From assembly GCA_037501455.1 (NCBI GenBank), contig CM074855.1, forward strand, positions 31,529,001 through 31,593,000: DNA of 64,000 nt. Direction: 5' to 3'. This document shows positions 45,701-58,500 of the stretch, in pieces (position 1 is the stretch's first letter; the number at the start of each line of letters is the position of its first letter). The notes beneath the pieces are model-generated. The model saw nothing but the letters and a program-made list of their open reading frames with translations. It had not been told where the DNA came from and did no database searches. Position numbers and translations under genes: made by a program. Source of the stretch: Lantana camara (taxonomy: Eukaryota > Streptophyta > Magnoliopsida > Lamiales > Verbenaceae).

Positions 45701-46474
45701 TTATTAATTCATTCTAGAATAACTAGGGAGTTAACTACAAAGTTAGTTTGGAGAGTGCAACCAAAATTCATCAATTACCATTTGGGGGTTAACTCTGAAA
45801 TTACTCGTATAAAATTTATATTGCAATGATTTCAACTTATAATTTACAGATACAGAAACGGTGACACAGATACAGCACGATAGAAATACAACGACGTAAT
45901 TTATTTTTCAACTTTGCATGTAAAAAATATTAGAAATAATATCTGATATAATATCATACGACAAAATAATATTATTAAAAATATTTGTGTATCATAGATT
46001 TCAACAATAATAATCCTCTTATTAAAAAAAATGATGAGATATTAAGTAATAATTATAAAAATTGTTGAAAGAAATACTTATGTCGGAATAATGGAAATAC
46101 AATTGAAAAAAAAATTTATTTAAGTTATTTTAATTGACAATGTGACAATTTATAATAACTAGCATAATTTTTTTTTATCTTGAATGAAAATGCACCATTT
46201 CATCAATTTCTATCCTTAGGATGCTTCAAACAAAAATGTCTCACTTTGAAGACTTATATCGAGATACTTTACAAGCGTTTCAATCCTCAAATTCCTCCTA
46301 TCTATGCTCGGTTAGCTACTTGAGCATCAAGCACTAAAACTTATAGACAAGCAAAAATCCTCGATTAGAACAATCTCCCACATTGTGCAGTGTTTCTTTC
46401 ATGTAGCCACCTCCCTCAAGGGTCGGTGTCATAGTTTAAGTGTCACCCATCAACTGATGGAAACACAGAGAACA
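45701..46474. other. AT-rich spacer, nothing identified
   Basis: No coding frame, LTR end or TIR recognised. The last 250 bases (46200-46440) are less AT-rich and have a CTCCCACATTGTGC stretch, but match nothing else in the window. Confidence 0.5.
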
Positions 46475-46842
46475 CCACAAATAGTCGGTCAGTCAGAAAG
46501 GTTAATTCAGTATCTTGAGGATATGCTTGGAGCGTGTGTCTTGGATTTTTAGGATAAGTGGGACGAACACCTGACTTTGGTCGAATTTGCTTATAATAAT
46601 AGTTATCAAGGATCGATTAAGATGGCTCCGTACAAAGCACTTTATGGAAAAAAGTCCAGGTTTCCTTTGTTTTGGGATATCGAGGATTGGAGGTGGACCA
46701 AAGAGAATAAACTCGAAAGGGCGGAACCTAAGGAAAAGATTGCTGCCACTATCGAGAAGGTCCATAAAATTTGACAGAGAATGAAAGCGGTTCAGGTTCG
46801 TCAGAAGAGCTACTCCGATAAGAGAAGAAGGTCCATTAATTT
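46475..46842 (+). pseudogene. Integrase fragment of the element 4 family
   Basis: It matches 63770-64000 closely: both have RLIQYLEDML, a VLDF block, VEFAYNNSY and ALYGK. It covers the region from the catalytic glutamate (ER of the SERL block) to the SYSDKRRR block. A stop (46550) and a shift near 46774 break it. At about 46842 the sequence passes straight into the middle of LTR F, so the end of pol and the start of the LTR are missing. Confidence 0.85.
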
Positions 46843-47241
46843 CATAATTTGAGCTAAGTTTTATGAATCTATGAAGCATGGATTAATTTTTAAGGGTTTA
46901 CGGATCTCTTGCAATTCATGGAGTTATGCTTTGATTTGAAGATGTGTATATGTTCTCATAAGCCTCTAATAAGATTATATGACCCTCCCTCTGATTATGA
47001 TTGAGTATGATGATTGTTACCATTGTTCAACTTCAAGCTTTTTCATGTGATAAGTTGATATGTATGGCTTCCTTGCTCTCTTTCTTGAGCTTGATGATTT
47101 GGGAGAAACTGGGATATAATGTTTCATCAATTTGATGCTTAAACATGGGTGGTTGTAGTTGCTGAGCTGCTGCGTGCTTCCCCTATTTTGGTTCCCCTGT
47201 TCGAACGTAGCTACTGCATTTTTTTTTTCGGAGAAGAAAGG

Positions 47242-47459
47242 CCAACACAGCCGTGTTGGGTTTGAACGTGAATTGGACACGGCCGTGTTGGGAGTTTGAC
47301 TTGGGATGAAATATTTTTATAAAATCGGACACGGCCGTGTCCATTTTGCCCTAAAAATTAACACGGCCGTGTCAAAGTCTCGAGTTGGGCTCCTGATTTT
47401 TATTTTAATCGGACACGGCCATGTCCATTTTGAACTGATTTCGGACACGGCCTTATCAT
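47242..47459 (+). repeat. Dyad cluster of LTR F (six sites, GGACAC-N4-GTGTCC arms)
   Basis: Aligned starts are 47242, 47274, 47326, 47358, 47410 and 47442: spacings 32, 52, 32, 52, 32 exactly. CCAACACAGCCGTGTTGG (47242-47259) and GGACACGGCCGTGTCC (47327-47342) are perfect dyads. The spacers of alternate units are recognisably related, so the cluster is an 84-bp two-site unit repeated about 2.5 times. Confidence 0.9.
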
Positions 47460-48581
47460 TTGAATGTAGCGGCGGCGGTTGTTCATTTTGAGAGTTCGAT
47501 GTCTTTCTTCATGCTTTCTTGTTCTTATAAGACCCGTATGCAACATTAGTTTGTTATATTACGTGTTATATGCATTGCTTTGAATATATGACTCCATTTA
47601 ATACGAATTATAAGAGTATGAAGTGGTATGATCTAATTGCTACGTTTATGCATTTCAGTTGCATTCATGAGCACTGTCGACCGTCTATTTGGTTCATATT
47701 TGAGTCTAAGTCTCAGGTATTGGCATTTTGTGCTTCAGAGCCTCTTCCGGACGTGCAGGAGCCCGAAGGTCTTAGTGTTGGTCTCCCGTATTGATCCTAC
47801 TTCTGTTTTCTTTTGTTAAGGCGAGGTTTAGGAATTTTATATGAGTTATTAACCTAAGGCCATTATGTGAAGATTTGTCACCCGTATGCGATCCTATAAG
47901 CTATAATTAAATACGAGTGCTTAAGATATGTTTATGCTTTTGTGGAAATGCTTGAACTTTATGGAAGTGGTATATATGTAAGCATATATAAGCTTTAGTT
48001 TTGAAATCCTATTGTACACTTATGTTTTGAGCGAGTTGTGCCCTGAAACATGGGAATTTGGTAAGAAATGCCCGGGACGGCAAGGGCCGTCGGGGTTGGC
48101 CTGTGCGTGGTTCCCTTTTTGAGATATTCACGTGCGACTTATGGAGGTTGAGAAGGCGTGGTATCTTGAGCCCTCGGTTGTTAAGCGGGGAAGGCATATC
48201 GTGGGTTCGGTACCCCGTATGTTTTTGGTATGTCGGTGGAGAGGGTTTAAATCCTAAAACACCATGGTTGTGAGGTTGGATTATGTTATGATTTTGGTTT
48301 TATGTGATGGTTTGAGGAGTTAAAGGGAAGCCCATTCTCGCCGGACATTTGTTTATGTTATGCTTTCGTAGATTATGAGTCGGGACAGGTTTCTTTTATA
48401 TATATTAGCTACCTTTTTGGAAAATAATTTGGTATGCAAAACCCTAGTCTCGATTCATGACTATCACTTTGATATATGCTCTGCTTATATTATACGTATA
48501 CATGTGTGGATGTCCGTTCAACCCCCTCACTCAATTGAGTTGTTGACTGACCCCCTCTCTTTTCCCACCTTCAATGTAGGT

Positions 48582-51500
48582 TGTAGCACCCCGCACGTGA
48601 GGCACCACATCCCCCGCACTAAGGCTCAACACGAGTAACGAAATAGTCAATCCGCACCCGTATCAAACCCTAGCGAACGGGAGACAAACATAAAAACTTT
48701 CCTAAGCCAGGCGGAGCTAGACCCTGCAATGATAACCAATCCACAAAGTACAATGAATTGCAAATCCAAAGTTCATGTATACCAACCATAAGCAGAATTT
48801 GGGCTCTTCAGGCCTCTTTTAAATCAATAGCAAAACCCAGTAACAGCAATACAACTCCAATTACATAAATATTCTAGTTCATGATATAATAGAATGAATC
48901 ATACATAATTCCAATACAGAAATGAGTGCAGAGACTCTTCTAATCTAACTCGACTCACTGAAAGACTCCAGACACCTCCGCCTAGCTCGAAACTCCAAAG
49001 CCAAACCTGTACACTAAAGTGTTGGGGAGGGAGAGGGTCAGTCTCTAGAAGACTGAGTGAGCAGGAGCGATACATATATATAAAACATGCACATGCAAGT
49101 CATAAATCCCGAGCAAGGTTTTTATTTGAAATTAATCCCCAAAAAGGCAAGAAATAGATAAACAATGCTCGACTTTTACGACTAATTCATATTAAATTCA
49201 TTACTTTCATAAATCATACATAAATATAAGGCTCGGCGAGTGAGCGTGCATCATCTCCAACCAAACTCCGACCGTGTACGACAAATACCCATAATATTTT
49301 AAATAGGTGATCATGCAATACGTCATAATACACACAGACCTTAAATCATATCATAAACATATTCGTTTGGGCGATCCGTATCCCGGCCTTCCCGCACGGT
49401 GCATAATCATACATATACATGAACATAAGCATAATCATATCATAATTATATCCAACCTTCTTCCTCCGGGTGGTGGACGGGCTTGCAAGACCCGGCCACC
49501 GGAACATACATAATGGCTAGTGAGGTACATGAATCCTCAAAAGCCCGACTTGCGTTTCCTCGTCAAAACTCCTGACGAGGTCCGTATCATCGTAAATTTG
49601 GTTGGAACTAGTATATGGGATCCCCGTCAGCCCTTGCTTCCTCGGTTAGCCACATATACTAAGTCCCGGGGCCCGAATAAGTATAAATATAAATGTGTCT
49701 CGCCAAAACATAACAATACATACATATGATACATACCATAAGAAATCATACCTTACCGTGTAATTCGGCATATGCTATATACGTACCTCTCCGTGTCATC
49801 CAAATCCGTAGCTAGCTTGAAGACACACGGTTTGGAGCATAGCCTTATTACAAAACCATTTTTAAGCTTATATACGCTCATACGTATAAGTCAGAAGAAT
49901 TTACTCGATAACTTCATTTGAAAACCATATATATATAATCATAAGGTTTTGGCCAAAGCTTTTCACATAAGGGTTGTAGGGTTTGTTACATAGCTAAAAC
50001 AAAAACCACCCTCACCTTAACCGTGAAGAAACAAGGATCGAGCACCAAGTGCCTGACGATCAAAAGCTCTCCACCCTGGAGACAAACTGTACACAAGACC
50101 ACAAGACGTGTTCGTGAGACTCAAGACTCTAAATGAACCATATATGACGCACGGCAATGCTCAAGCATGATATGAAGGCATAAGGATCATATTAAGTCAT
50201 GAAATGCTCATGTGCATCATTAAGACATTTAACTCATATATCCAAGTCATTCACTCAATCATTCATTTCATATTCCCAATCAATTTATTTCAAGAACTCA
50301 AATAGGAGCATAGAACATGTTCAAGCTCTTCCATAAAGTTACCATATACTTCATATTACATAACATAGCATATATCCAAGGTTTGTCAACAAGAAGAAAT
50401 CATATGATATAGAAAATAAGTTATGCGATTCTTAAACGACATATAAACACACATAAACGACATTAAGTAAAAGCATGCCTATAACACATCCAAAAGCCAC
50501 GAAATTGAACCAAAATACTCCTAACACATAGCAAAACAAGTTCATAGTTCAACACGAAAGGAGATAAAGTCATTAAGGAGGTGAAATAAATCGAAAACCG
50601 AAAAGGAAGCAACAAAGACTGCGCATGGGAAGTGACGCGGGGGTGTCACCTCCCTTAGCCAAACTGAGCCACGCCCGTGGCTCAGTACAGAGCTGCCCAG
50701 AAGGTGTGACACGCCCGTGTCTCACTCTTATGAGTAAATGAGACACGGGGGTGTCACGGTACAGAACTTACTCACACCTAAAATTTTACCGGCAAAACTG
50801 AACTCATACAAATTCAATCCAAAGGCATACCAAATGAACTCCAAATGCTCTGAAACTTAATATGCAACATATTTGGCATGTTATGAACATTTTTCATTTA
50901 GAGTGCAAAGGCTAAATCACACGTTAAGATCACCGAATCTATGCAACAAAACTGGGTCGCCAAAAACCGTATATAAGGAATCAATTGTTCAATCATGCCT
51001 TGTTCAAGTACTTAGGGCTTGAATTTGGATCTGAAACTTTGGGGAATGCATGATAACATACTAAACAACTTGTATACATCATATATATGCAAAATGGTAC
51101 CATTTAAAGCACATTAGGAGGACCAACAACTTACCAAACACAACAGCAACAAATCTGTCATGAAGCATGCATAAAACAGGCCATGTATTTCGATTTTAAG
51201 GCTTCAAATGGATCCAAATACTTAAAGCATGAATGATAACATATATAACAATGAGTGTACATAAGATCCATGCAATTTCACACGAAATGGAGACCATTTG
51301 ATCAAGCAACAACACCATACTTCACACAGCAGTTCAAAAACAGGGGAAGTAGTTTGATCATCAAGTTTGAAGCTCCATAACTCATAATTTCATAAAAGGA
51401 GCAAGAGATGAAATCCTCCTAACATCATATACTATCAGTTAGGAAAGAAATAAGCCAAGAAACAAGTTCATATGATCATTTTTAAGCAAGAAATTCAGCC

Positions 51501-52575
51501 ACACAAACAAATAGGTCACTAGAGCAAAAATCCCTAAAAGTTCATACCAATCTCATAATTCAAACCCTAATCAAATCTGATCCAAATCATGATTTAAGTA
51601 GATGAAATGAAGCATAATAGAGTAGAGAAGACATAAATATTCATACCTTGAAGATTTGGTGAAGGAGGGAAGAGATTTGAGCTCAAAATCATAAAGATGG
51701 CCTAGGGTTTCTTTCTTCTCTTCTCCTCTCTCTCTCTCGTTCAGTTTCAGCTGAAAATGGAGGAGTGTGGTTCGGTTTTCAGAGCTAAAGGGAAGAGGAA
51801 GGGCTTAACACAAGGTACACAAGTCATGGTTAAGGTATGGTTGGGTTAAGGGGTGTTATGGGGTCCCACCATGAAGACTAGTCAACATAAAGAGCTCTTC
51901 TTGCACGAGTTGTCCGTTACGGTTGGATTTCGGAGGTCTTAATGATTTCAAAAAGGTATGAGGCTTGTTCCATTGTCTCCGAATCGTCGATACGAAGGCA
52001 ACGGAGGTGTCGGAATTCGAATCCGAATTCCCGAGCTCAAGATATCACATACGGAACCAAGGGTGCGCTAATTGCTCGTTAACCCCCGACTTGGTTCCAA
52101 AAATCGAAATTAAATCCGTAAACACGTCAAATGAATCCGAAAACATAAACCGAGCATATAGGCATGTTCATAACACACATATTTACGACATATTAAATTT
52201 TCACGCCAATCCGATATCATTACATATAAGAACGAAGTAGAAATAGAACACTCAAGCGCATGAACGAATTCATATTGTTATAAATTAATTACTAAAACTT
52301 AAATTCCATATTAAATAAATTAAACAAACTAATAACATGTTGTAATTAATTAACGAAATTACCGAAATAGTTAAGGTAACACGAAACCTTAATTAAGAAT
52401 TTAAACACTAAATATCAAAGTGAAATAAAATGAATTAATTAAGATAACCATAGTCTATAGTTTAAATCAAATATAAACACTTATAAACAATTAATCATAT
52501 AATTAAATAATTAAATCGTGCAATTTACAAATAAATACGCCACATTATTAAAACCGAAAAAACTGGGGCGTTACA
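48582..52575 (-). repeat. 3' LTR of element 3 (family G, 3994 bp)
   Basis: On the minus strand it starts TGTAACGCCCCAG at 52575 and ends GGTGCTACA at 48582. Modules on the minus strand: donor-like CAAG|GTATGA (51646), dyad cluster (50632-50757), GAGTCTCAC box (about 50130), acceptor-like GTGTACAG (ends 50087), second donor-like TTAAG|GTGAGG (50015), acceptor-like GTACAG (ends 49007) next to GAGCTAGGCGGA, and the 3' module with CCCGTTCGC. Short frames conserved between the two LTRs are conserved only because the LTRs are copies. Confidence 0.95.
50632..50757 (-). repeat. Dyad cluster of LTR G, 3' LTR copy (four sites, GTGACAC/GAGACAC arms)
   Basis: Starts 50632, 50666, 50706 and 50740 (spacings 34, 40, 34). 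GAGCCACGCCCGTGGCTC (50666-50683) has perfect arms extended to 9 bp. The others are GTGACGCGGGGGTGTCAC, GTGACACGCCCGTGTCTC and GAGACACGGGGGTGTCAC. Centres are GGGG, GCCC, GCCC and GGGG. Confidence 0.9.
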
Positions 52576-52611
52576 ATCTCTCCCCCTTAAAAAGAATCCG
52601 TCCTCGGATTC
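52576..52611 (-). other. Polypurine tract and hairpin of element 3
   Basis: On the minus strand AAGGGGGAGAGAT abuts the 3' LTR, preceded by a T run and the dyad GAATCCG-AGGA-CGGATTC (52611-52594). Base for base this is the arrangement seen at 8984-9019 in element 1. Confidence 0.88.
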
Positions 52612-52634
52612 ACACACGCCTGAAAGCACACAAT

Positions 52635-52794
52635 GAGAGATTCCCCGTCTCTCACAAGCAACAAGGAGAGAGCCCCGTCTCTCGAGCAACAATGAGAGAA
52701 CCCCGTCTCTCGCAAGCAAAGAGAGTACCCCGTCTCTCAAACAAAAATAAGAGAAGCCCCGTCTCTTAGAAACAACGAGAGCACCCCGTCTCTC
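52635..52794 (-). repeat. Six-fold hairpin repeat GAGAGA-N-CCCCG-TCTCTC beside the polypurine tract
   Basis: Copies start at 52635, 52666, 52694, 52721, 52751 and 52777. Each has GAGAGA-like and TCTCTC-like arms around a CCCCG centre (for example GAGAGAACCCCGTCTCTC at 52694-52711). They are joined by A/C-rich spacers of 8-14 bases. They lie just upstream of the polypurine tract on the element's strand. Confidence 0.88.
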
Positions 52795-55540
52795 AATCGA
52801 AAATAAATAAAGCAAGGAAGTCTCCAATACTCCCAAGCAGCACACGCAAAACCGAATTCAAAATCATACAAGCCACCTCAAGGTAAATATCAGATATCAT
52901 CCACGTTAATCATCAATTACTTCATGTAATTTAACTTGACAAGAAAACAAAGCATATAACTAAGAATTTATTAAATTGAATTTGCATGAATGTATGCTTC
53001 ATGAATGCTATAAATACCGTTCACCGTAGTCATGAAGTTTTAAAATTGTGAGTTATCGTTGTTCAGTGCATCATCTGTCCCGAAGATAGATTCAGTGCTC
53101 AGTTTGTCTTTAACCTCTTCAGGATACCCCGATGAAACAATTAATGAAGCCTTCAGGGATTATACTTCTTAGATCCCTTCTGCCCGGTACTGCTCCCAGT
53201 CTTCACCATTTCCCCGCAATCCTCATTCGCCCAACCAACTCTTTTGAATTAACCGAATTTGACTTCCCGAATACCCTTAGATCACCCGTCTCGAAGGTAG
53301 GTCCATAGCTACTAGCTTACCCATATCGGAGTTTAAAATACCCTCAAGGATAACTACTCTTGACAACCTTGACGATTCAATCCCTACCTTGGGGAATTCA
53401 TTATTAGGATCTACCTTAACACGAATCCTTTTCCATTTGGTCCCTTCTTAAGTTTCCTTCTAGATCACCTTTGATAGAACCGAGAACTTAATAATGTTGT
53501 CTCGGATCCCTTAATACTCTTACTGAATAAATCTTGAGCGACAACATCCCCTCATATAATAGATTGATCAAATTTTCCTTTAGTTAATTCCATCTTAGGA
53601 GGTCACAGAAACTCCCATATAATTTCATCACTCCCAATTCGGAATTCCAGACATAGGGTCGTTCAATAAACTCTCTTCTTTATATCTCGAAAAATCTTCC
53701 CCCGAATTTGGCATCGTCACTTCTCTCTTAACAACTTAACCATTACCATCCTCTTATTCATTTCCAATGGCCACCATTAGGATATCCGGATTCTCCTTAA
53801 TTTGCATCCCCGTTGTTGCTATTGACATATTTATTCGAGCACTACTTCCATCCTCCATTTTATCTCTCGGTCGTGCTCTCCCCCTTAAAATTTTTGCTCT
53901 TTCATCGCACTCCCTCAATCTCTCTTCCCCATTCTTATTCGATCCGAACACCCCAAAGATGAATCTAATCCGACTTTCCTTCGGAGGTCCTTTCTACTAA
54001 CCTATCCCTTACCTAAAGTTCTTTATTTCCCAATTGTCTTTCTTGTCATGTGCCATGCCATTATTTCCTATCCCTTAACTCAGATATGGTTCGAGCGAGG
54101 ATATACTTGACAATTGAGGTGCCAGATTTTCCTATCAAGTAAACACTAAAATGCATGTCGGGTAAAGATGGCAATGCATGGGTCACGTTTACATCAAGCA
54201 ATTATACAACACATTAGCGCAACGAAACCAATTAGAAATGCACGGTTAAACATAAAGTCAAGAGAATAAATAACTAATGCAAAATATGGTGCAAGTGCTA
54301 TGAATGTTTTGGAACCTGTCACCAAGGTGGTAAGCTATTAGCTCGGTAGCTTTTCCTCGTTCCTCCAATCCCGAGGTTACTTTGACTTGGTGATGATCCC
54401 TTGCCTTTCCCACGGTCTTCAAGTTTTCCATGAGTTGCATCACTTGTATCTTCCACTATCCGAGATTGCAATTCCTTATTCCTTAATTCTTCCACGTCCA
54501 CAGAGTTAGTATCCAAACTTCTTCTTGAAATTCGACCTTTACTTCTAATCATCACCTCAATCAAGAATTCCGCGCTTATCCTTTGTGGATTTAATTCACC
54601 TCCAATTGCTTCTACTTGAGCGCATGATTTCCTCTCTTCCTCGTTTCCATTTGTTGCTCCATATCTTCAAATTTAACCTCTCAACATGACAATTCAGCTT
54701 GGATTTGGAAAAATGAACTCAAATCCTGTTCTCCATATCGCCACCTTCCCTCTATTTGTGTTTACTCAATTGCTTGCCTTCTAGAACCCGACTTCTAATC
54801 ACTAGGCTTAGTTCGAAGTCCTTCTTTGTAGACTCTTGATGCATAACCTCTACCGGACCCCTGTTATCTCTACTCCTCTTAATTACTAGTACCTCTTCAA
54901 TGATCCAATCCGGAATCAAAATATCTTCAAGGTTCGTTCGCTTCATCCTTTAGGTTGAAAGATCTTGCTGAATCCAATTAAAACACTCCGAGTAGCGGAT
55001 TCTCATAAATTAATCTTTTGAGTCCCGACAATCCCATGATTACTCCTATTCCAATTTCACCAGATCTTCCTCTGCCATCGCATCGCCAAAGTCAACTTCT
55101 CATTCTGAATCCTAACCGTTAATTGTAACTCAGTCTATGAAGCCACGCATCTAGCATTCTCCACATTCCTCCCCGGTGTATCCTGCCCATCTTCCATGTC
55201 TCAGAAAAGTTTGCAATCGATCGTCTCTGTTGTAGAACCTGGCCGTGGTTTGTTATTATCTCTATAACCTATAAATCACAGCTTATTTCAAGAGTAAATG
55301 CATGCGATTAGTGCATGCTCATGACACGTAGTTAAATGAATCAAAGCACATAGAATGCAAATTGCAACACTTAAAGCAACTAAATGAAAGCGTAGATGGT
55401 ATACATATATTAAGAAATTTCCAACAGTTAGTGTCAAATATTCATGCCAAAACGATGCAATGTACACATTAACAAGTTGTTCCTATGCCGTGCGACCTAA
55501 CTGACTCAAACACGACTCAAGAACACCGGTTTTGCAACCG
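52795..55540 (-). other. Internal region of element 3, no recognisable protein
   Basis: Only scattered short frames (for example 54946-54752, 54564-54319 and 53951-53754 on the minus strand), rich in charged residues, without zinc knuckle, DSG, YVDD or DDE motifs. It could be very decayed gag, or non-coding filler. It is C/T-rich on the + strand over 53060-55200. Confidence 0.75.
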
Positions 55541-55553
55541 GGCTCTGATACCA
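55541..55553 (-). other. Primer binding site of element 3 (initiator-Met tRNA)
   Basis: On the minus strand TGGTATCAGAGCC, the exact canonical match, 8 bases after the 5' LTR with spacer TCCTTAAG as in element 1. Confidence 0.95.
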
Positions 55554-55561
55554 CTTAAGGA

Positions 55562-58500
55562 TGTAGCACCCCGCACGTGAGGCACCACATCCCCCGCACT
55601 AAGGCTCAACACGAGTAACGAAATAGTCAATCCGCACCCGTATCAAACCCTAGCGAACGGGAGACAAACATAAAAACTTTCCTAAGCCAGGCGGAGCTAG
55701 ACCCTGCAATGATAACCAATCCACAAAGTACAATGAATTGCAAATCCAAAGTTCATGTATACCAACCATAAGCAGAATTTGGGCTCTTCAGGCCTCTTTT
55801 AAATCAATAGCAAAACCCAGTAACAGCAATACAACTCCAATTACATAAATATTCTAGTTCATGATATAATAGAATGAATCATACATAATTCCAATACAGA
55901 AATGAGTGCAGAGACTCTTCTAATCTAACTCGACTCACTGAAAGACTCCAGACACCTCCGCCTAGCTCGAAACTCCAAAGCCAAACCTGCACACTAAAGT
56001 GTTGGGGAGGGAGAGGGTCAGTCTCTAGAAGACTGAGTGAGCAGGAGCGATACATATATATAAAACATGCACATGCAAGTCATAAATCCCGAGCAAGGTT
56101 TTTATTTGAAATTAATCCCCAAAAAGGCAAGAAATAGATAAACAATGCTCGACTTTTACGACTAATTCATATTAAATTCATTACTTTCATAAATCATACA
56201 TAAATATAAGGCTCGGCGAGTGAGCGTGCATCATCTCCAACCAAACTCCGACCGTGTACGACAAATACCCATAATATTTTAAATAGGTGATCATGCAATA
56301 CGTCATAATACACACAGACCTTAAATCATATCATAAACATATTCGTTTGGGCGATCCGTATCCCGGCCTTCCCGCACGGTGCATAATCATACATATACAT
56401 GAACATAAGCATAATCATATCATAATTATATCCAACCTTCTTCCTCCGGGTGGTGGACGGGCTTGCAAGACCCGGCCACCGGAACATACATAATGGCTAG
56501 TGAGGTACATGAATCCTCAAAAGCCCGACTTGCGTTTCCTCGTCAAAACTCCTGACGAGGTCCGTATCATCGTAAATTTGGTTGGAACTAGTATATGGGA
56601 TCCCCGTCAGCCCTTGCTTCCTCGGTTAGCCACATATACTAAGTCCCGGGGCCCGAATAAGTATAAATATAAATGTGTCTCGCCAAAACATAACAATACA
56701 TACATATGATACATACCATAAGAAATCATACCTTACCGTGTAATTCGGCATATGCTATATACGTACCTCTCCGTGTCATCCAAATCCGTAGCTAGCTTGA
56801 AGACACACGGTTTGGAGCATAGCCTTATTACAAAACCATTTTTAAGCTTATATACGCTCATACGTATAAGTCAGAAGAATTTACTCGATAACTTCATTTG
56901 AAAACCATATATATATAATCATAAGGTTTTGGCCAAAGCTTTTCACATAAGGGTTGTAGGGTTTGTTACATAGCTAAAACAAAAACCACCCTCACCTTAA
57001 CCGTGAAGAAACAAGGATCGAGCACCAAGTGCCTGACGATCAAAAGCTCTCCACCGTGGAGACAAACTGTACAAAAGACCACAAGACGTGTTCGTGAGAC
57101 TCAAGACTCTAAATGAACCATATATGACGCACGGCAATGCTCAAGCATGATATGAAGGCATAAGGATCATATTAAGTCATGAAATGCTCATGTGCATCAT
57201 TAAGACATTTAACTCATATATCCAAGTCATTCACTCAATCATTCATTTCATATTCCCAATCAATTTATTTCAAGAACTCAAATAGGAGCATAGAACATGT
57301 TCAAGCTCTTCCATAAAGTTACCATATACTTCATATTACATAACATAGCATATATCCAAGGTTTGTCAACAAGAAGAAATCATATGATATAGAAAATAAG
57401 TTATGCGATTCTTAAACGACATATAAACACACATAAACGACATTAAGTAAAAGCATGCCTATAACACATCCAAAAGCCACGAAATTGAACCAAAATACTC
57501 CTAACACATAGCAAAACAAGTTCATAGTTCAACACGAAAGGAGATAAAGTCATTAAGGAGGTGAAATAAATCGAAAACCGAAAAGGAAGCAACAAAGACT
57601 GCGCATGGGAAGTGACGCGGGGGTGTCACCTCCCTTAGCCAAACTGAGCCACGCCCGTGGCTCAGTACAGAGCTGCCCAGAAGGTGTGACACGCCCGTGT
57701 CTCACTCTTATGAGTAAATGAGACACGGGGGTGTCACGGTACAGAACTTACTCACACCTAAAATTTTACCGGCAAAACTGAACTCATACAAATTCAATCC
57801 AAAGGCATACCAAATGAACTCCAAATGCTCTGAAACTTAATATGCAACATATTTGGCATGTTATGAACATTTTTCATTTAGAGTGCAAAGGCTAAATCAC
57901 ACGTTAAGATCACCGAATCTATGCAACAAAACTGGGTCGCCAAAAACCGTATATAAGGAATCAATTGTTCAATCATGCCTTGTTCAAGTACTTAGGGCTT
58001 GAATTTGGATCTGAAACTTTGGGGAATGCATGATAACATACTAAACAACTTGTATACATCATATATATGCAAAATGGTACCATTTAAAGCACATTAGGAG
58101 GACCAACAACTTACCAAACACAACAGCAACAAATCTGTCATGAAGCATGCATAAAACAGGCCATGTATTTCGATTTTAAGGCTTCAAATGGATCCAAATA
58201 CTTAAAGCATGAATGATAACATATATAACAATGAGTGTACATAAGATCCATGCAATTTCACACGAAATGGAGACCATTTGATCAAGCAACAACACCATAC
58301 TTCACACAGCAGTTCAAAAACAGGGGAAGTAGTTTGATCATCAAGTTTGAAGCTCCATAACTCATAATTTCATAAAAGGAGCAAGAGATGAAATCCTCCT
58401 AACATCATATACTATCAGTTAGGAAAGAAATAAGCCAAGAAACAAGTTCATATGATCATTTTTAAGCAAGAAATTCAGCCACACAAACAAATAGGTCACT

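Noticed and set aside
49307..52240. Short frames repeated at 56287-59220 with the same protein text
   Set aside because: Conserved only because the two LTRs of element 3 are recent copies; no start context or domain.
52635..52794. CRISPR-like look of the repeat array
   Set aside because: Spacers are 8-14 bases of low complexity, the host is a plant, and no cas gene exists here.
55541..55553. Possible tRNA gene around the Met-tRNA-like sequence
   Set aside because: Only the primer-site complement is present, with no A/B boxes or cloverleaf; same for 1167, 23089 and 59974.
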